From Pseudomonas kilonensis (GTDB lineage: Bacteria; Pseudomonadota; Gammaproteobacteria; Pseudomonadales; Pseudomonadaceae), in the NCBI RefSeq assembly GCF_001269885.1, contig NZ_LHVH01000034.1:222707-286706 (forward strand): a DNA stretch of 64,000 bases, written 5' to 3'. A program made the translations under genes and the position numbers. Each line of letters begins with the position of its first letter. The stretch's first letter is position 1. This document shows positions 17,493 to 26,051 of the stretch, piece by piece. The notes under the pieces are model-generated. The model searched no databases. It was not told where the DNA came from and worked only from the letters and a program-made list of their open reading frames with translations.

Positions 17493-18317
17493 ATGGATAA
17501 ATCACCTGTCGACCCACAAAACCCTTGGCTGAATCTGCGCAACCTCACCCCGGCGCGCATCGCCCTGGGGCGCACTGGCACCAGCCTGCCGACCTCGGCG
17601 CAACTGGATTTCCAGTTCGCCCACGCCCAGGCCCGCGATGCGGTGCACCTGGCGTTCGATCATCAGGGCATTCGCGCTCAACTGAGCGAGCGCGGCCGTG
17701 AGAGCCTGTTGCTCCACAGCGCGGCCAGCGACCGCAACAGTTATCTACAGCGCCCGGACCTGGGCCGACGGCTCGACGACGCCTCCGCGCAGGTCCTGCA
17801 GGATTACGCGGCGGCCCACCCTGGCGGCGTGGATCTGGCCATCGTCGTGGCGGATGGCCTGTCGGCGCTGGCGGTGCATCGCCATACCTTGCCGTTCCTG
17901 GCGCGGCTGGAAGAGCAGATCGCTGCTGACGGTTGGTCTGTGTCGCCAATAGTTTTAGTGGAGCAAGGCCGCGTCGCCGTAGCCGATGAAGTGGCGCAGC
18001 GGCTCGGCGCGAAAATGTCGGTGATCCTGATCGGCGAACGCCCCGGCCTCAGCTCCCCCGACAGCCTGGGGCTGTATTTCACCTACGCGCCCAAGGTCGG
18101 CCTGACCGATGCGTATCGCAACTGCATCTCCAATGTCCGCCTCGAAGGCCTGAGCTACGGCATGGCCGCCCACCGCCTGATCTACCTGATGCGCGAAGCC
18201 TGTCGCCGCCAGCTTTCAGGGGTCAATCTGAAGGACGAAGCCCAGGTTCACACTCTGGATTCGGAAAACGCTGCCGATATGAAAGGTAATTTCCTACTGG
18301 CGCCGCCCCGAAACTGA
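17493..18317 (+). CDS. eutC: Ethanolamine ammonia-lyase small subunit
   Basis: This 274-residue subunit completes the B12-dependent lyase. Family blocks include NLTPARIALGRTGTSLPT at the N-terminus, VVADGLSALAVHRH, ILIGERPGLSSPDSLGLYFTY and the C-terminal NCISNVRLEGLSYGMAAHRL, which lies at the cobalamin site. The start is the ATG at 17493, 11 bases after the eutB stop; the longer frame overlaps eutB and is rejected. The two subunits form an operon. Confidence 0.95.
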   Translation: MDKSPVDPQNPWLNLRNLTPARIALGRTGTSLPTSAQLDFQFAHAQARDAVHLAFDHQGIRAQLSERGRESLLLHSAASDRNSYLQRPDLGRRLDDASAQVLQDYAAAHPGGVDLAIVVADGLSALAVHRHTLPFLARLEEQIAADGWSVSPIVLVEQGRVAVADEVAQRLGAKMSVILIGERPGLSSPDSLGLYFTYAPKVGLTDAYRNCISNVRLEGLSYGMAAHRLIYLMREACRRQLSGVNLKDEAQVHTLDSENAADMKGNFLLAPPRN

Positions 18318-18424
18318 TCCGTTTATCCGATTGCGTTTTTGATCCGCTTTCAGGCAGCATCAAAAGCACGGCAGCGCGACATTGTTGTCTGAATATCTGT
18401 CGACCTTTGCAGACGAGACCTACC

Positions 18425-18886
18425 ATGCGGATTATCCAAGCGACCCTGGAACACCTGGACCTGCTGACCCCATTGTTCGTCAAATACCGGGAATTCTACG
18501 GCTCCCTGCCCTACCCGGATTCGTCCCGAGCCTTCCTCGAAAAACGCCTGCGCCGCAAGGAGTCGGTGATTTACCTGGCCTTGCCTGATGATGACGACAG
18601 CAAATTGCTGGGCTTCTGCCAGCTCTACCCAAGCTTCTCGTCGCTGTCACTCAAGCGCGTGTGGATCCTCAACGACATCTACGTCGCCGAAGACGCCCGC
18701 CGCCAGCTGGTGGCCGACAACCTGATTCGCACCGCGAAAAAAATGGCCAAGGAAACCAACGCCGTACGCATGCGCGTCTCCACCAGCAGCAACAACGAAG
18801 TGGCGCAGAAGACCTACGAGTCGATTGGGTTCAAGGAAGACACCGAGTTCAAGAACTACGTGTTGCCGATCAGCGACGGGATCTGA
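18425..18886 (+). CDS. GNAT-family N-acetyltransferase
   Basis: This 153-residue single-domain acetyltransferase has the GNAT order: N-terminal ATLEHLDLLTPLFVKYREFY, central VWILNDIYVAEDARRQLVADNLI (acetyl-CoA loop region) and C-terminal ETNAVRMRVSTSSNNEVAQKTYESIGF. The pyrophosphate loop, usually Q/RxxGxG/A, reads ARRQLVAD and lacks the glycine, which is unusual. The substrate is unknown. ATG at 18425 is chosen over an upstream start because the reading MRIIQAT fits the family. Confidence 0.85.
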   Translation: MRIIQATLEHLDLLTPLFVKYREFYGSLPYPDSSRAFLEKRLRRKESVIYLALPDDDDSKLLGFCQLYPSFSSLSLKRVWILNDIYVAEDARRQLVADNLIRTAKKMAKETNAVRMRVSTSSNNEVAQKTYESIGFKEDTEFKNYVLPISDGI

Positions 18887-18929
18887 GCCGTTCGGAGCAA
18901 TGATCGGGGACATATCCATTGCTGCGGTA

Positions 18930-19180
18930 ACGGCGGCTTAGGGTTCCGCCCTGACGGCGGGTCACTTTTGGAAGAGCGCCAAAAGTAACCAAAACCGCTT
19001 TTGCCCCACCACTCGGTGCCTCGCTTAGGCTCGGCATGCCCTCACTCCGGCATTGCTCCGTGGGCCCGCCGCGAAGGGCCATCCATGGCCCAGCGCGGCT
19101 AACCCGGCATCCATGCCGGGTTGCCCACTCCACAATGCCTGCGTTCGGCCAGCGTGGTTAACGGGGCCCCGAGATCAACG
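18930..19180. repeat. Dispersed Pseudomonas intergenic repeat with nested hairpins
   Basis: This stretch has no believable gene. It contains the inverted pairs CCGCCCTGACGGCGGG and ACTTTTGG...CCAAAAGT, then GGCTAACCCGGCATCCATGCCGGG, which can form successive hairpins. I recognise this kind of GGGTTCCGCCCT...GGCGGGTCACTTT block as a common repeat in fluorescent pseudomonads from general familiarity; I cannot name its family. It leads directly into the tandem REP array. Confidence 0.6.
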
Positions 19181-19184
19181 TCCA

Positions 19185-19979
19185 CCGCGAGGCGGCCTAA
19201 CAGCCGACCTGGCTCTCCCAGTCGTACACCCGCTAGATCTGTGGGAGCAAAGCTTGCTCGCGAGGCGGCCTGACAGCCGGCCTGGCTCTCCCAGTCGTAC
19301 ACCCGCTAGATCTGTGGGAGCAAAGCTTGCTCGCGAGGCGGCCTGACAGCCGGCCTGGCTCTCCCAGTCGTACACCCGCTAGATCTGTGGGAGCAAAGCT
19401 TGCTCGCGAGGCGGCCTGACAGCCGGCCTGGCTCTCCCAGTCGTACCCGATCCCATTGTGGGAGCGAGCTTGCTCGCGAAGGCGGCCTACCAGCCAGCCT
19501 GATTCTCCCGCTCATACACCCGTCAGACCTGTGGGAGCAAAGCTTGCTCGCGAGGCGGCCTGACAGCCGGCCTGGCTCTCCCAGTCGTACCCGATCCCAT
19601 TGTGGGAGCGAGCTTGCTCGCGAAGGCGGCCTACCAGCCAGCCTGATTCTCCCACTCATACACCCGTCAGACCTGTGGGAGCAAAGCTTGCTCGCGAGGC
19701 GACCTACCAGCCAGCCTGATTCTCCCACTCATACACCCGTCAGACCTGTGGGAGCAAAGCTTGCTCGCGAGGCGGCCTACCAGCCAGCCTGATTCTCCCA
19801 CTCATACACCCGTCAGACCTGTGGGAGCAAAGCTTGCTCGCGAGGCGGCCTGACAGCCGGCCTGGCTCTCCCAGTCGTACCCGATCTCATTGTGGGAGCG
19901 AGCTTGCTCGCGAAAGCAGTAGTTCAGTTGCCTCAATGTTGAATGGACCGCCACCTTCGCGAGCAAGCCCACTCCCACA
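19185..19979. repeat. Head-to-tail array of 71/73-base REP units
   Basis: Ten same-orientation REP halves start at 19241, 19314, 19387, 19458, 19531, 19602, 19675, 19748, 19821 and 19892, spaced 73 or 71 bases apart. Two linker types occur (CCTGACAGCCGGCCTGGCTC and CCTACCAGCCAGCCTGATTC) in mixed order, and the REP core alternates between AGCAAAGCTTGC and AGCGAGCTTGC. Only the last unit has an inverted partner, at about 19955-19978. There is no gene in this region. Confidence 0.93.
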
Positions 19980-20029
19980 AAGAGCTCCACCGCCCACAAA
20001 ACCACCGAAATCCCCCGCTACAAACTCAA

Positions 20030-20058
20030 CACGCGCTTCACAATCCTCGCCGTATAAT
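20030..20058 (+). promoter_or_regulatory. Possible sigma-70 promoter of the dedA-mtfA unit
   Basis: A perfect TATAAT lies at 20053-20058, followed by a G, about 100 bases before the dedA start. The -35 position is poor. It is the only good -10 element in the gap after the tandem array. Confidence 0.4.
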
Positions 20059-20161
20059 GCCGCTCTTCCCGGCTTGTAAGAAAAAGCTACACACTCTGTA
20101 GCCATACTCAAAGCCAGTCCCACAAGCCTGCCGAGTCGGGCCGCCACCACAGGTGCTTTGC

Positions 20162-20818
20162 ATGGATTTCAACCCCCTCGACCTCATTCTGCATCTCGAC
20201 GTCTACCTCGACATGCTGGTGACCAACTACGGGACCTGGATCTACGCCATCCTGTTCCTGGTGATCTTCTGTGAAACCGGCCTGGTGGTCACACCCTTCC
20301 TGCCGGGCGACTCCCTGCTGTTCATCGCCGGCGCCGTAGCCGCCGGTGGCGCCATGGACCCAGTCCTACTGGGCGGCCTGCTGATGCTCGCGGCCATCCT
20401 CGGCGACAGCACCAACTACCTCATCGGCCGCACCGCTGGCGAAAAACTGTTCAGCAACCCCGACTCGAAAATCTTCCGCCGCGACTACCTGCAGCAAACC
20501 CACGACTTCTACGACAAACACGGCGGCAAAACCGTGACCCTGGCGCGTTTCCTGCCGATCATCCGCACCTTCGCGCCCTTCGTCGCCGGCGTCGGCAAAA
20601 TGCCTTACCCACGCTTCTTCGGCTTCAGCGTCCTCGGCACCATCCTGTGGGTCGGCGGCCTGGTGACCCTCGGCTACTTCTTCGGCAACGTGCCCTTCAT
20701 CAAGCAAAACCTGTCGCTGCTGGTCGTCGGCATCATCCTGCTGTCGCTGCTGCCGATGATCATCAGCCTGGTGCGCAGCAAACTGAGCCAGCGCGCCTCG
20801 AAAGCCCACCCGCGCTGA
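20162..20818 (+). CDS. DedA-family membrane protein
   Basis: This 218-residue inner-membrane protein carries the DedA core: FCETGLVVTPFLPGDSLLF, the GDSTNYLIGRTAG segment, and RFLPIIRTFAPFVAGVGKMP with the conserved Arg and Gly. DedA proteins translocate lipid carriers and support envelope integrity and proton-dependent fitness. The ATG at 20162 (MDFNPLD) is preferred to a GTG at 20153. It lies 5 bases upstream of mtfA, so they form an operon. It resembles only the first half of the DedA-PAP2 fusion at 1087. Confidence 0.93.
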   Translation: MDFNPLDLILHLDVYLDMLVTNYGTWIYAILFLVIFCETGLVVTPFLPGDSLLFIAGAVAAGGAMDPVLLGGLLMLAAILGDSTNYLIGRTAGEKLFSNPDSKIFRRDYLQQTHDFYDKHGGKTVTLARFLPIIRTFAPFVAGVGKMPYPRFFGFSVLGTILWVGGLVTLGYFFGNVPFIKQNLSLLVVGIILLSLLPMIISLVRSKLSQRASKAHPR

Positions 20819-20823
20819 TCGCC

Positions 20824-21636
20824 ATGTGGTCCCTGAGCAACTGGCGCCGCCGACGCACCCTCGCCAAACACCCCGTGGCCGAGGACACCTGGCAGCGGGT
20901 GCGCCAACAATTGAGCTTCCTCGACGGCATCAGCGCCGCCGAGGACCAATGGCTGCGGGAAGCCTGCGTGCTGTTCCTGCACGATAAACACCTCAGCGCC
21001 CTGCCCGGCGTCGAACTGCACCAGGAACAACGCCTGCTGCTCGCCGCCCAGGCCCAATTGCCGCTGATGCACCTGGGCGAGCTGAACTGGTACCAGGGCT
21101 TCCACGAAATCGTCCTCTACCCCGACGACTTCCTCAGCCCCCAGCGCTACCGCGACGCCAGCGGCATCGAGCACGAATGGGACGGCGAACACAGCGGCGA
21201 AGCCTGGCCCCAAGGCCCGATCATCCTGGCCTGGGACGGCGTGATGGCCAGCGGCGGCTGGGACGGCTACAACCTGGTGATCCACGAACTGGCGCACAAA
21301 CTCGATATGCTCAACGGCGACGCCAACGGCCTGCCACCCCTGCACGCCGACATGCGCGTCAGCGACTGGGCCGACGCCATGCAGCAAGCCTTCGACGACC
21401 TCGACCGCCAACTCGACCACAACCCCGACGCAGAAACCGTCATCGACCCCTACGCCGCCGAGAACCCGGCGGAGTTCTTTGCCGTCACCAGCGAATACTT
21501 CTTCAGCGCCCCAGACCTGCTGCACCAGGCCTATCCAAAGGTCTACGAACAGCTCAAGGCGTTCTACCGCCAGGATCCGTTGGCCCGGTTGCGGCAACTT
21601 CAGGCCGAAGATCCGGTCTATCAGGCGTCATACTAA
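20824..21636 (+). CDS. mtfA: Zinc metallopeptidase MtfA (M90 family)
   Basis: This 270-residue protein is the MtfA/Mlc-titration-factor type of peptidase, related to the anthrax lethal factor fold. Zinc ligands are H154 and H158 in the HELAHKLDM motif with catalytic E155, and the third ligand is expected in ENPAEFFAV (about E217). The segment ILAWDGVMASGGWDGYNLV is typical of the family. In E. coli MtfA responds to the glucose repressor Mlc; no such link can be read here. It follows dedA by 5 bases. Confidence 0.93.
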   Translation: MWSLSNWRRRRTLAKHPVAEDTWQRVRQQLSFLDGISAAEDQWLREACVLFLHDKHLSALPGVELHQEQRLLLAAQAQLPLMHLGELNWYQGFHEIVLYPDDFLSPQRYRDASGIEHEWDGEHSGEAWPQGPIILAWDGVMASGGWDGYNLVIHELAHKLDMLNGDANGLPPLHADMRVSDWADAMQQAFDDLDRQLDHNPDAETVIDPYAAENPAEFFAVTSEYFFSAPDLLHQAYPKVYEQLKAFYRQDPLARLRQLQAEDPVYQASY

Positions 21637-21658
21637 GGTCTCTACGACCCTGGTAACG

Positions 21659-21687
21659 TGGCAACAGCGGCTGAATATGCCTATAAT
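21659..21687 (+). promoter_or_regulatory. Probable sigma-70 promoter of ppa
   Basis: TATAAT at 21682-21687 has a moderate -35 (TGGCAA, 21659-21664) at 17 bases. It lies about 60 bases before ppa. Between promoter and start, TTTGGTCAA occurs twice (about 21698 and 21719), a possible leader or operator repeat. Confidence 0.55.
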
Positions 21688-21747
21688 CGCCGCCACTTTT
21701 TGGTCAATCCGACCAGTCATTTGGTCAACTAACGGGGGCACCGCCCA

Positions 21748-22275
21748 ATGAGCTACAGCAAGATTCCGGCTGGCAAAGACCTGCCGAACGACATCTACGT
21801 CGCGATCGAAATCCCGGCCAACCACGCCCCGATCAAATACGAAATCGACAAAGACAGCGATTGCCTGTTCGTTGACCGTTTCATGGCCACCCCCATGTTC
21901 TACCCGGCCAACTACGGTTACATCCCCAACACCCTGGCCGACGACGGCGACCCCCTCGACGTGCTGGTCGTGACCCCTTACCCAGTCGCCCCAGGCTCGG
22001 TCATCCGCGCCCGTCCAGTCGGCATCCTGAACATGACCGACGACGGCGGCGGCGATGCCAAAGTCATCGCAGTGCCACACGACAAACTGTCGCAACTGTA
22101 CGTCGACGTGAAGGAATACACCGACCTGCCACCGCTGCTGATCCAGCAGATCGAGCACTTCTTCGCGAACTACAAAGATCTCGAAAAAGGCAAATGGGTC
22201 AAGATCGAAGGCTGGGCCGGTGCAGACGCCGCCCGCGAAGCGATCATCAAGTCGGCTGCCGCCTACAAAGGCTGA
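21748..22275 (+). CDS. ppa: Inorganic pyrophosphatase (family I)
   Basis: This 175-residue soluble enzyme hydrolyses pyrophosphate to drive biosynthesis. It shows the family I signature DGDPLDVLV with its metal-binding aspartates, along with FVDRFMATPMFYPANYGYIP and the C-terminal KWVKIEGWAGADAAREAI. ACGGGGGCA precedes the ATG. It has its own promoter and an intrinsic terminator 17 bases after the stop, so it is monocistronic. Confidence 0.97.
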   Translation: MSYSKIPAGKDLPNDIYVAIEIPANHAPIKYEIDKDSDCLFVDRFMATPMFYPANYGYIPNTLADDGDPLDVLVVTPYPVAPGSVIRARPVGILNMTDDGGGDAKVIAVPHDKLSQLYVDVKEYTDLPPLLIQQIEHFFANYKDLEKGKWVKIEGWAGADAAREAIIKSAAAYKG

Positions 22276-22291
22276 AGCAAACTTTAAAAAG

Positions 22292-22318
22292 AACCCCGGT
22301 TTGCCCCGGGGTTTTTTT
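22292..22318 (+). terminator. Intrinsic terminator of ppa
   Basis: AACCCCGG and CCGGGGTT form an 8-base stem around a six-base loop, followed by a run of seven T. It lies 17 bases after the ppa stop codon. Confidence 0.93.
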
Positions 22319-22394
22319 ATGCCTTAATGCTTCCTAATACGAAATTGTATTAATACCGTTTAAGCACGTTTAGCCCGCGCCTTTCAGATCCCGC

Positions 22395-22470
22395 AAACGG
22401 AAAGATTGTCTTATATATTTGAACGACTTGTTTATTGCCGAAAACACCATCGCCCCTAAACTTTCCGTTT
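22395..22470 (+). promoter_or_regulatory. Paired inverted 10-mers before the S24 repressor gene
   Basis: AAACGGAAAG at 22395-22404 and its exact reverse complement CTTTCCGTTT at 22461-22470 flank the AT-rich TTATATATTTG (about 22411). The second copy ends at the base before the ATG. These look like autoregulatory operator half-sites around the promoter; the spacing (66 bases start to start) would allow looping or two bound dimers. Confidence 0.5.
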
Positions 22471-23202
22471 ATGAAAATACTTTCCAGTGGCGACCGCTTC
22501 CGAGCCCTTCTAAAAGAAGCGAACATCCGATCCGCCGACTTCGCGAAGTTATACGGCGTGAAATCCCAACACGTGAACAACTGGTTCAACCGTGGCATCC
22601 CACCCGGGCGCATCCACAGCATCGCCAGCCTGCTGACCGTCAGCCCGCAATGGCTCGCCCACGGCGAAGGCCCGCAAACCCCATTGGGCCTCGGCCCCGG
22701 CACCACCTATGAGGCGGCCGAAAACGATGGCGTCTACAGCGTGGTGGAACCCACGGACATCGAACTGCCCTTCTACAAGGAAGTCCCCATCGCCCCCGGC
22801 GAAACCAAAACCCACATCGTCGAAATCCCCGACCAATCCATCCGCCTGCCCCGCAGCCACCTCGAATCCCTGGAAATAAACCCCAGCGACGCCATCTGCA
22901 TCACTATGGTCGGCGACAGCATGGCCGAACGCATCGCCGACGGCTCCACCCTCGCCATCGACCGCGGCCTGACCCAAATCGTCGACGGCCAAATTTATGC
23001 CCTCGAACATGATGGGATGCTGCGTATCAAATACCTGCACAGAATCCCCGGCAACCGACTGCGCCTGCGCAGCCACAACAACACCGCCTACCCCGACGAA
23101 GTCTTCAGCGCCGAGCAGATCGATGCGCAACACATCCACGTGATCGGCTGGGTATTCTGGTGGTCAACCCTCAACAAACAGAGACCGCCGGTGTTCGACT
23201 AA
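22471..23202 (+). CDS. CI/LexA-like repressor: XRE helix-turn-helix plus S24 peptidase
   Basis: This 243-residue regulator has an N-terminal HTH (about 8-65, with FAKLYGVKSQHVNNWFNRG) and a C-terminal S24 autoprotease-like domain. The catalytic Ser is S150 in MVGDSM and the Lys is K187 in RIKYLHR. Such proteins are RecA-responsive repressors of prophages, pyocins or nearby genes. No typical Ala-Gly cleavage pair is obvious in the linker. The ATG at 22471 is chosen because it begins the HTH; no clear ribosome site precedes it, and a TTG at 22435 is possible. No prophage follows. Confidence 0.85.
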   Translation: MKILSSGDRFRALLKEANIRSADFAKLYGVKSQHVNNWFNRGIPPGRIHSIASLLTVSPQWLAHGEGPQTPLGLGPGTTYEAAENDGVYSVVEPTDIELPFYKEVPIAPGETKTHIVEIPDQSIRLPRSHLESLEINPSDAICITMVGDSMAERIADGSTLAIDRGLTQIVDGQIYALEHDGMLRIKYLHRIPGNRLRLRSHNNTAYPDEVFSAEQIDAQHIHVIGWVFWWSTLNKQRPPVFD

Positions 23203-23876
23203 CCCACCCAAGACCAGAAACCGTGGCAGGAACTGCAGTACGAGCTGTGGCAGGAGCTGTGGCAGGAGCTTTTTGTGGCGAGGGGATTTATCCCCGCTGG
23301 GCTGCGCAGCAGCCCCCTGCTTTCCCCCTGAATCACCCTAACCCAATGATTCCACACCACTTACCCCTGGGCTTCCGAAGCAAACCCGCGTATCCTCCGC
23401 CCCACATTTGCGAGCCCACGCCTCGCACCGACAAGGCAGATCACTTTCTGACCAAGTCCCACAGCCGGCCGCAAGAGCCGGATGTACGTTTTGAAGGCTG
23501 GTAAGGTTTGTCAAAAACGAGCTGAATCAGTCAACGAGAAGCCGGCCATAAGCCGGCTTTTTAATTGTCCGAAAAAATCCTCACCAATCCAAACCACTTT
23601 GTCAGCCCCTAAAATTTACGGGCCACTAAGCTATTCATGCCTCCAACTCTGTTTTGCGGCATCCGACATGGATGGGAGATGACTAGGGGAACAGAAGCAC
23701 ATCCCTCGGGAGGACAGAATGGAAAAAGCTAAATCCGAAGCAGGTCGAGAATCACGTAAAGCCCGGTACGAATGAAGGCGGCAGCGCAGCAGAGCCGAAG
23801 CACATTCCGTAGTCAGCGACCTCGATCTTTTATCCGCAGCAAGGTAGAATAGCCTTTCCTTGGGGGCATTTTTTTG
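23203..23876. other. Gene-free boundary region of the defence island
   Basis: This gap holds a short direct repeat (CTGTGGCAGGAG twice near 23246), one half of the GTGGCGAGGGGATTTATCC palindrome (about 23273-23320), a hairpin CCGGC/GCCGG near 23466, and an intrinsic terminator at 23540. GC content drops after about 23565, which I take as the left edge of the island. A small RNA ending at the terminator is possible, but I recognise none. No tRNA or attachment repeat was found. Confidence 0.55.
23540..23562 (+). terminator. Intrinsic terminator without an assigned gene
   Basis: AGCCGGC and GCCGGCT pair around a short CATAA loop and are followed by five T. The nearest upstream gene ends about 340 bases away, so the terminator may belong to an unrecognised small RNA between 23390 and 23562. 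Confidence 0.75.
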
Positions 23877-24917
23877 ATGGCAATGATTGACACTGTTGAC
23901 CTGTTCTGTGGAGCTGGTGGCCTGACCGCTGGTTTGCGTCGTGTGGGCCTGTCCGTTCGCGCTGGCTACGACATTGACTCCAACTGCAAATTCGCCTACG
24001 AAGAGAACAATGGAGCAACCTTCATAGAGAAGAGCGTGGAGGAAGTCTCGGGGAGCGAGATCTCTAGCTGGTACCGTCCAGGCTCGATCAAGCTCCTGGC
24101 TGGCTGCGCTCCTTGTCAACCGTTTTCAAGCTACAACCAGGGGCGCGATACTAAGTCAGACCGAAAGTGGCCACTGCTATATGCTTTCAAGCGACTGATC
24201 GAAGAGGTAAAACCCGAGCTTGTCACCATGGAGAACGTGCCTGACGTAACCAAACACGAGGTTTATCACGACTTCGTCAAGGCACTGAAAGAGATGGACT
24301 ATTTCGTATGGGCGGAGCGGGTGATATGCACGGAATATGGCCTACCTCAGCAGCGTCGTCGCCACGTACTGCTTGCATCGAAACTCGGCCCTATCTCCTT
24401 GATCAACCCAACTCACAACGATCAACCGATGACCGTTGAACAGGCTATCGCACACCTTCCCCCTATTGCCTCAGGAGAGTGCGATCCAAATGATCCTTTG
24501 CATCGAGCCTCTCGCCTTACACCACTGAACCTCAAAAGGATTATCCATTCTCGTCCAGGGGGTAGCTGGAACGATTGGCCGGTTAAACTTCGAGCGGAGT
24601 GTCATCAAAGAGCAAGCGGAAAGAGCTACCCAAGTGTTTATGGCCGGATGCGTTGGGATCAGCCGAGCCCAACCATGACAACCCTTTGCTATGGTTTCGG
24701 AAATGGCCGGTTCGGACACCCCGAACAAAACCGAGGCATCTCGCTTCGTGAGGCCGCATTATTACAATCGTTCCCACTGGATTATAAGTTCATGCCGTTG
24801 AGCGATATCACGTTCAAAGCTGTAGGACGCATGATCGGTAATGCAGTGCCTGTAAGGCTTGGAGAAGTTATCGGCCTAAGCCTAAAAGCACATGCAGAAA
24901 AATTCAAGAAGGCCTAA
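23877..24917 (+). CDS. DNA (cytosine-5) methyltransferase
   Basis: This 346-residue enzyme has all main C5-methylase motifs: I DLFCGAGGLTAG (SAM binding), IV with catalytic C80 in GCAPCQPFS, VI ENVPDV, VIII QQRRRHVLLAS, and X GNAVPVRLGEVI. Its specificity cannot be read. Codon use and GC are unlike the flanking core genes. It is convergent with, and overlaps by 14 bases, a vsr gene, the usual partner that repairs T:G mismatches from 5-methylcytosine deamination. No type II endonuclease of classical form is adjacent. The ATG at 23877 has GGGGG upstream. Confidence 0.93.
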   Translation: MAMIDTVDLFCGAGGLTAGLRRVGLSVRAGYDIDSNCKFAYEENNGATFIEKSVEEVSGSEISSWYRPGSIKLLAGCAPCQPFSSYNQGRDTKSDRKWPLLYAFKRLIEEVKPELVTMENVPDVTKHEVYHDFVKALKEMDYFVWAERVICTEYGLPQQRRRHVLLASKLGPISLINPTHNDQPMTVEQAIAHLPPIASGECDPNDPLHRASRLTPLNLKRIIHSRPGGSWNDWPVKLRAECHQRASGKSYPSVYGRMRWDQPSPTMTTLCYGFGNGRFGHPEQNRGISLREAALLQSFPLDYKFMPLSDITFKAVGRMIGNAVPVRLGEVIGLSLKAHAEKFKKA

Positions 24918-25314
24918 ATTCTTTTGTTAGGCGGGCTAACAATGATACCTCATCGCGAGTTTCACACTCCCAGACTATTATAACCCGCCAACCCAACTCG
25001 ATAAGTTCACCCTCCTTTCTCGCATCTCGCTCCACATTAGAAGAAAATTTCGGAAGCCAATACTCCATTCTAGTTTTAGGGGTTGTTGAAAAACGACAGC
25101 CACCATACCTATGTCAGAAACAACCGTGCACAAACATAACCGTATTATATTTAGGCAGAACGATATCGGGACTCCCAGGAAGATCACGACGATTTACACG
25201 AAAACGAAGCCCCAAAGAATGCAGCAACTTTCGAACCAAAATTTCTGGCTTAGTGTGCGCCCTTTTTACAGAGCGCACGATACGACTTCTTACCTCACCC
25301 TCAAGTTCAGTCAC
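24904..25314 (-). pseudogene. vsr: Very short patch repair endonuclease (vsr) with internal TGA
   Basis: From the GTG at 25314 (AGGAAG upstream) the frame reads VRSRIVRSVKRAHTKPE, then GSPDIVLPKYNTVMFVHGCF, then TGA at 25116-25114, and goes on in the same frame with HRYGGCRFSTTPKTRMEYW, NVERDARKEGELIELGWRV and VWECETRD to a stop at 24904. The TGA sits exactly where Vsr has the conserved Trp that intercalates at the mismatch (FWH), so it is TGG changed to TGA. Catalytic Asp and first His are upstream of it. Total length without the stop would be about 136 residues, as in the family. It is third in an operon, 12 bases after the HEPN gene. Confidence 0.88.
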
Positions 25315-25326
25315 AATATCTTCCTG

Positions 25327-26049
25327 TCACGCCGCGCCTGGAGGCGTAGCTAGGTAACCTTTTTTAGAAAGGTAGACTTCAATATTATCGAGGAGTACAC
25401 CAAGGTAATCGACTACGGAGACCTTTATTGCCATTATCTGATCAATCGTGACATTAGAACCACACGCCAAAAATGCTAAGCTGCCATGTGCTAAATCATT
25501 TCGCCTATTCTTGACCTCCAAAAGAGGCGCCAGATTGTACTCCTTCAAATACGGATCCTTCCCCGGGTTGAAACCGAATTTCTTCGCCAGCTTTTCAAGC
25601 TCTCCGTAATGAACATTACCACCTATTTTGTTAGCTTCAAAGCCGGCATTTATTATAGCGACGGCTAATGGAGGACGCCCATCCATTCTCTGCTTCCTTA
25701 TACGCCCACGAATATCATCGTCTTTCATTAGTGTCGCGAAATGGTGCTGCAAGTCATCATGCAAATCGTCAAAATGATGACCATATTTTTGCATATCATT
25801 CCTAATCGCTTGCAAGACCTGCCTTACCGATGCCTCCACTATATTGTAAAGTAGCAGAAAACCATTAGCTTTAAGTGTATCGATCAGACTTGAATTTATA
25901 TGCACCAATTCGCGTTCACCAGGAGCACCTTCACCGAATGGTAATGCCAGTGACAATTGCGCACTCCTATCTACAACCTTGAAGAGAAAGTCGAAATAGA
26001 TATCGATTTCTTCCACACGCGTCTCATAGACTTCCCTGGCCTTTAGCAT
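25327..26049 (-). CDS. HEPN-domain protein, MAE_28990/MAE_18760-like nuclease
   Basis: This 240-residue protein is mostly helical and carries RRNDLAHGSLAF near residues 195-206, the R-x4-H motif of HEPN ribonucleases. Overall layout (long helices, central LLYNIVEASVRQVLQAI, then the R-x4-H segment) resembles the MAE_28990/MAE_18760 HEPN group, which is often encoded beside DUF262 proteins and restriction genes. It starts 2 bases after the DUF262 stop, with TTGGAGC as ribosome site inside that gene. Function is probably RNA cleavage or toxicity in defence; this is inferred from family and neighbours. Confidence 0.7.
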   Translation of the reverse strand: MLKAREVYETRVEEIDIYFDFLFKVVDRSAQLSLALPFGEGAPGERELVHINSSLIDTLKANGFLLLYNIVEASVRQVLQAIRNDMQKYGHHFDDLHDDLQHHFATLMKDDDIRGRIRKQRMDGRPPLAVAIINAGFEANKIGGNVHYGELEKLAKKFGFNPGKDPYLKEYNLAPLLEVKNRRNDLAHGSLAFLACGSNVTIDQIMAIKVSVVDYLGVLLDNIEVYLSKKGYLATPPGAA

Positions 26050-26051
26050 AC

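Noticed and set aside
19185..19979. CRISPR array
   Set aside because: The whole 71/73-base unit repeats, including the linker; there are no unique spacers and no cas genes. It is a REP array.
25114..25116. Programmed readthrough or selenocysteine at the vsr TGA
   Set aside because: The family has Trp here, one base away, and no structure for recoding is seen; nonsense mutation or sequencing error is simpler.
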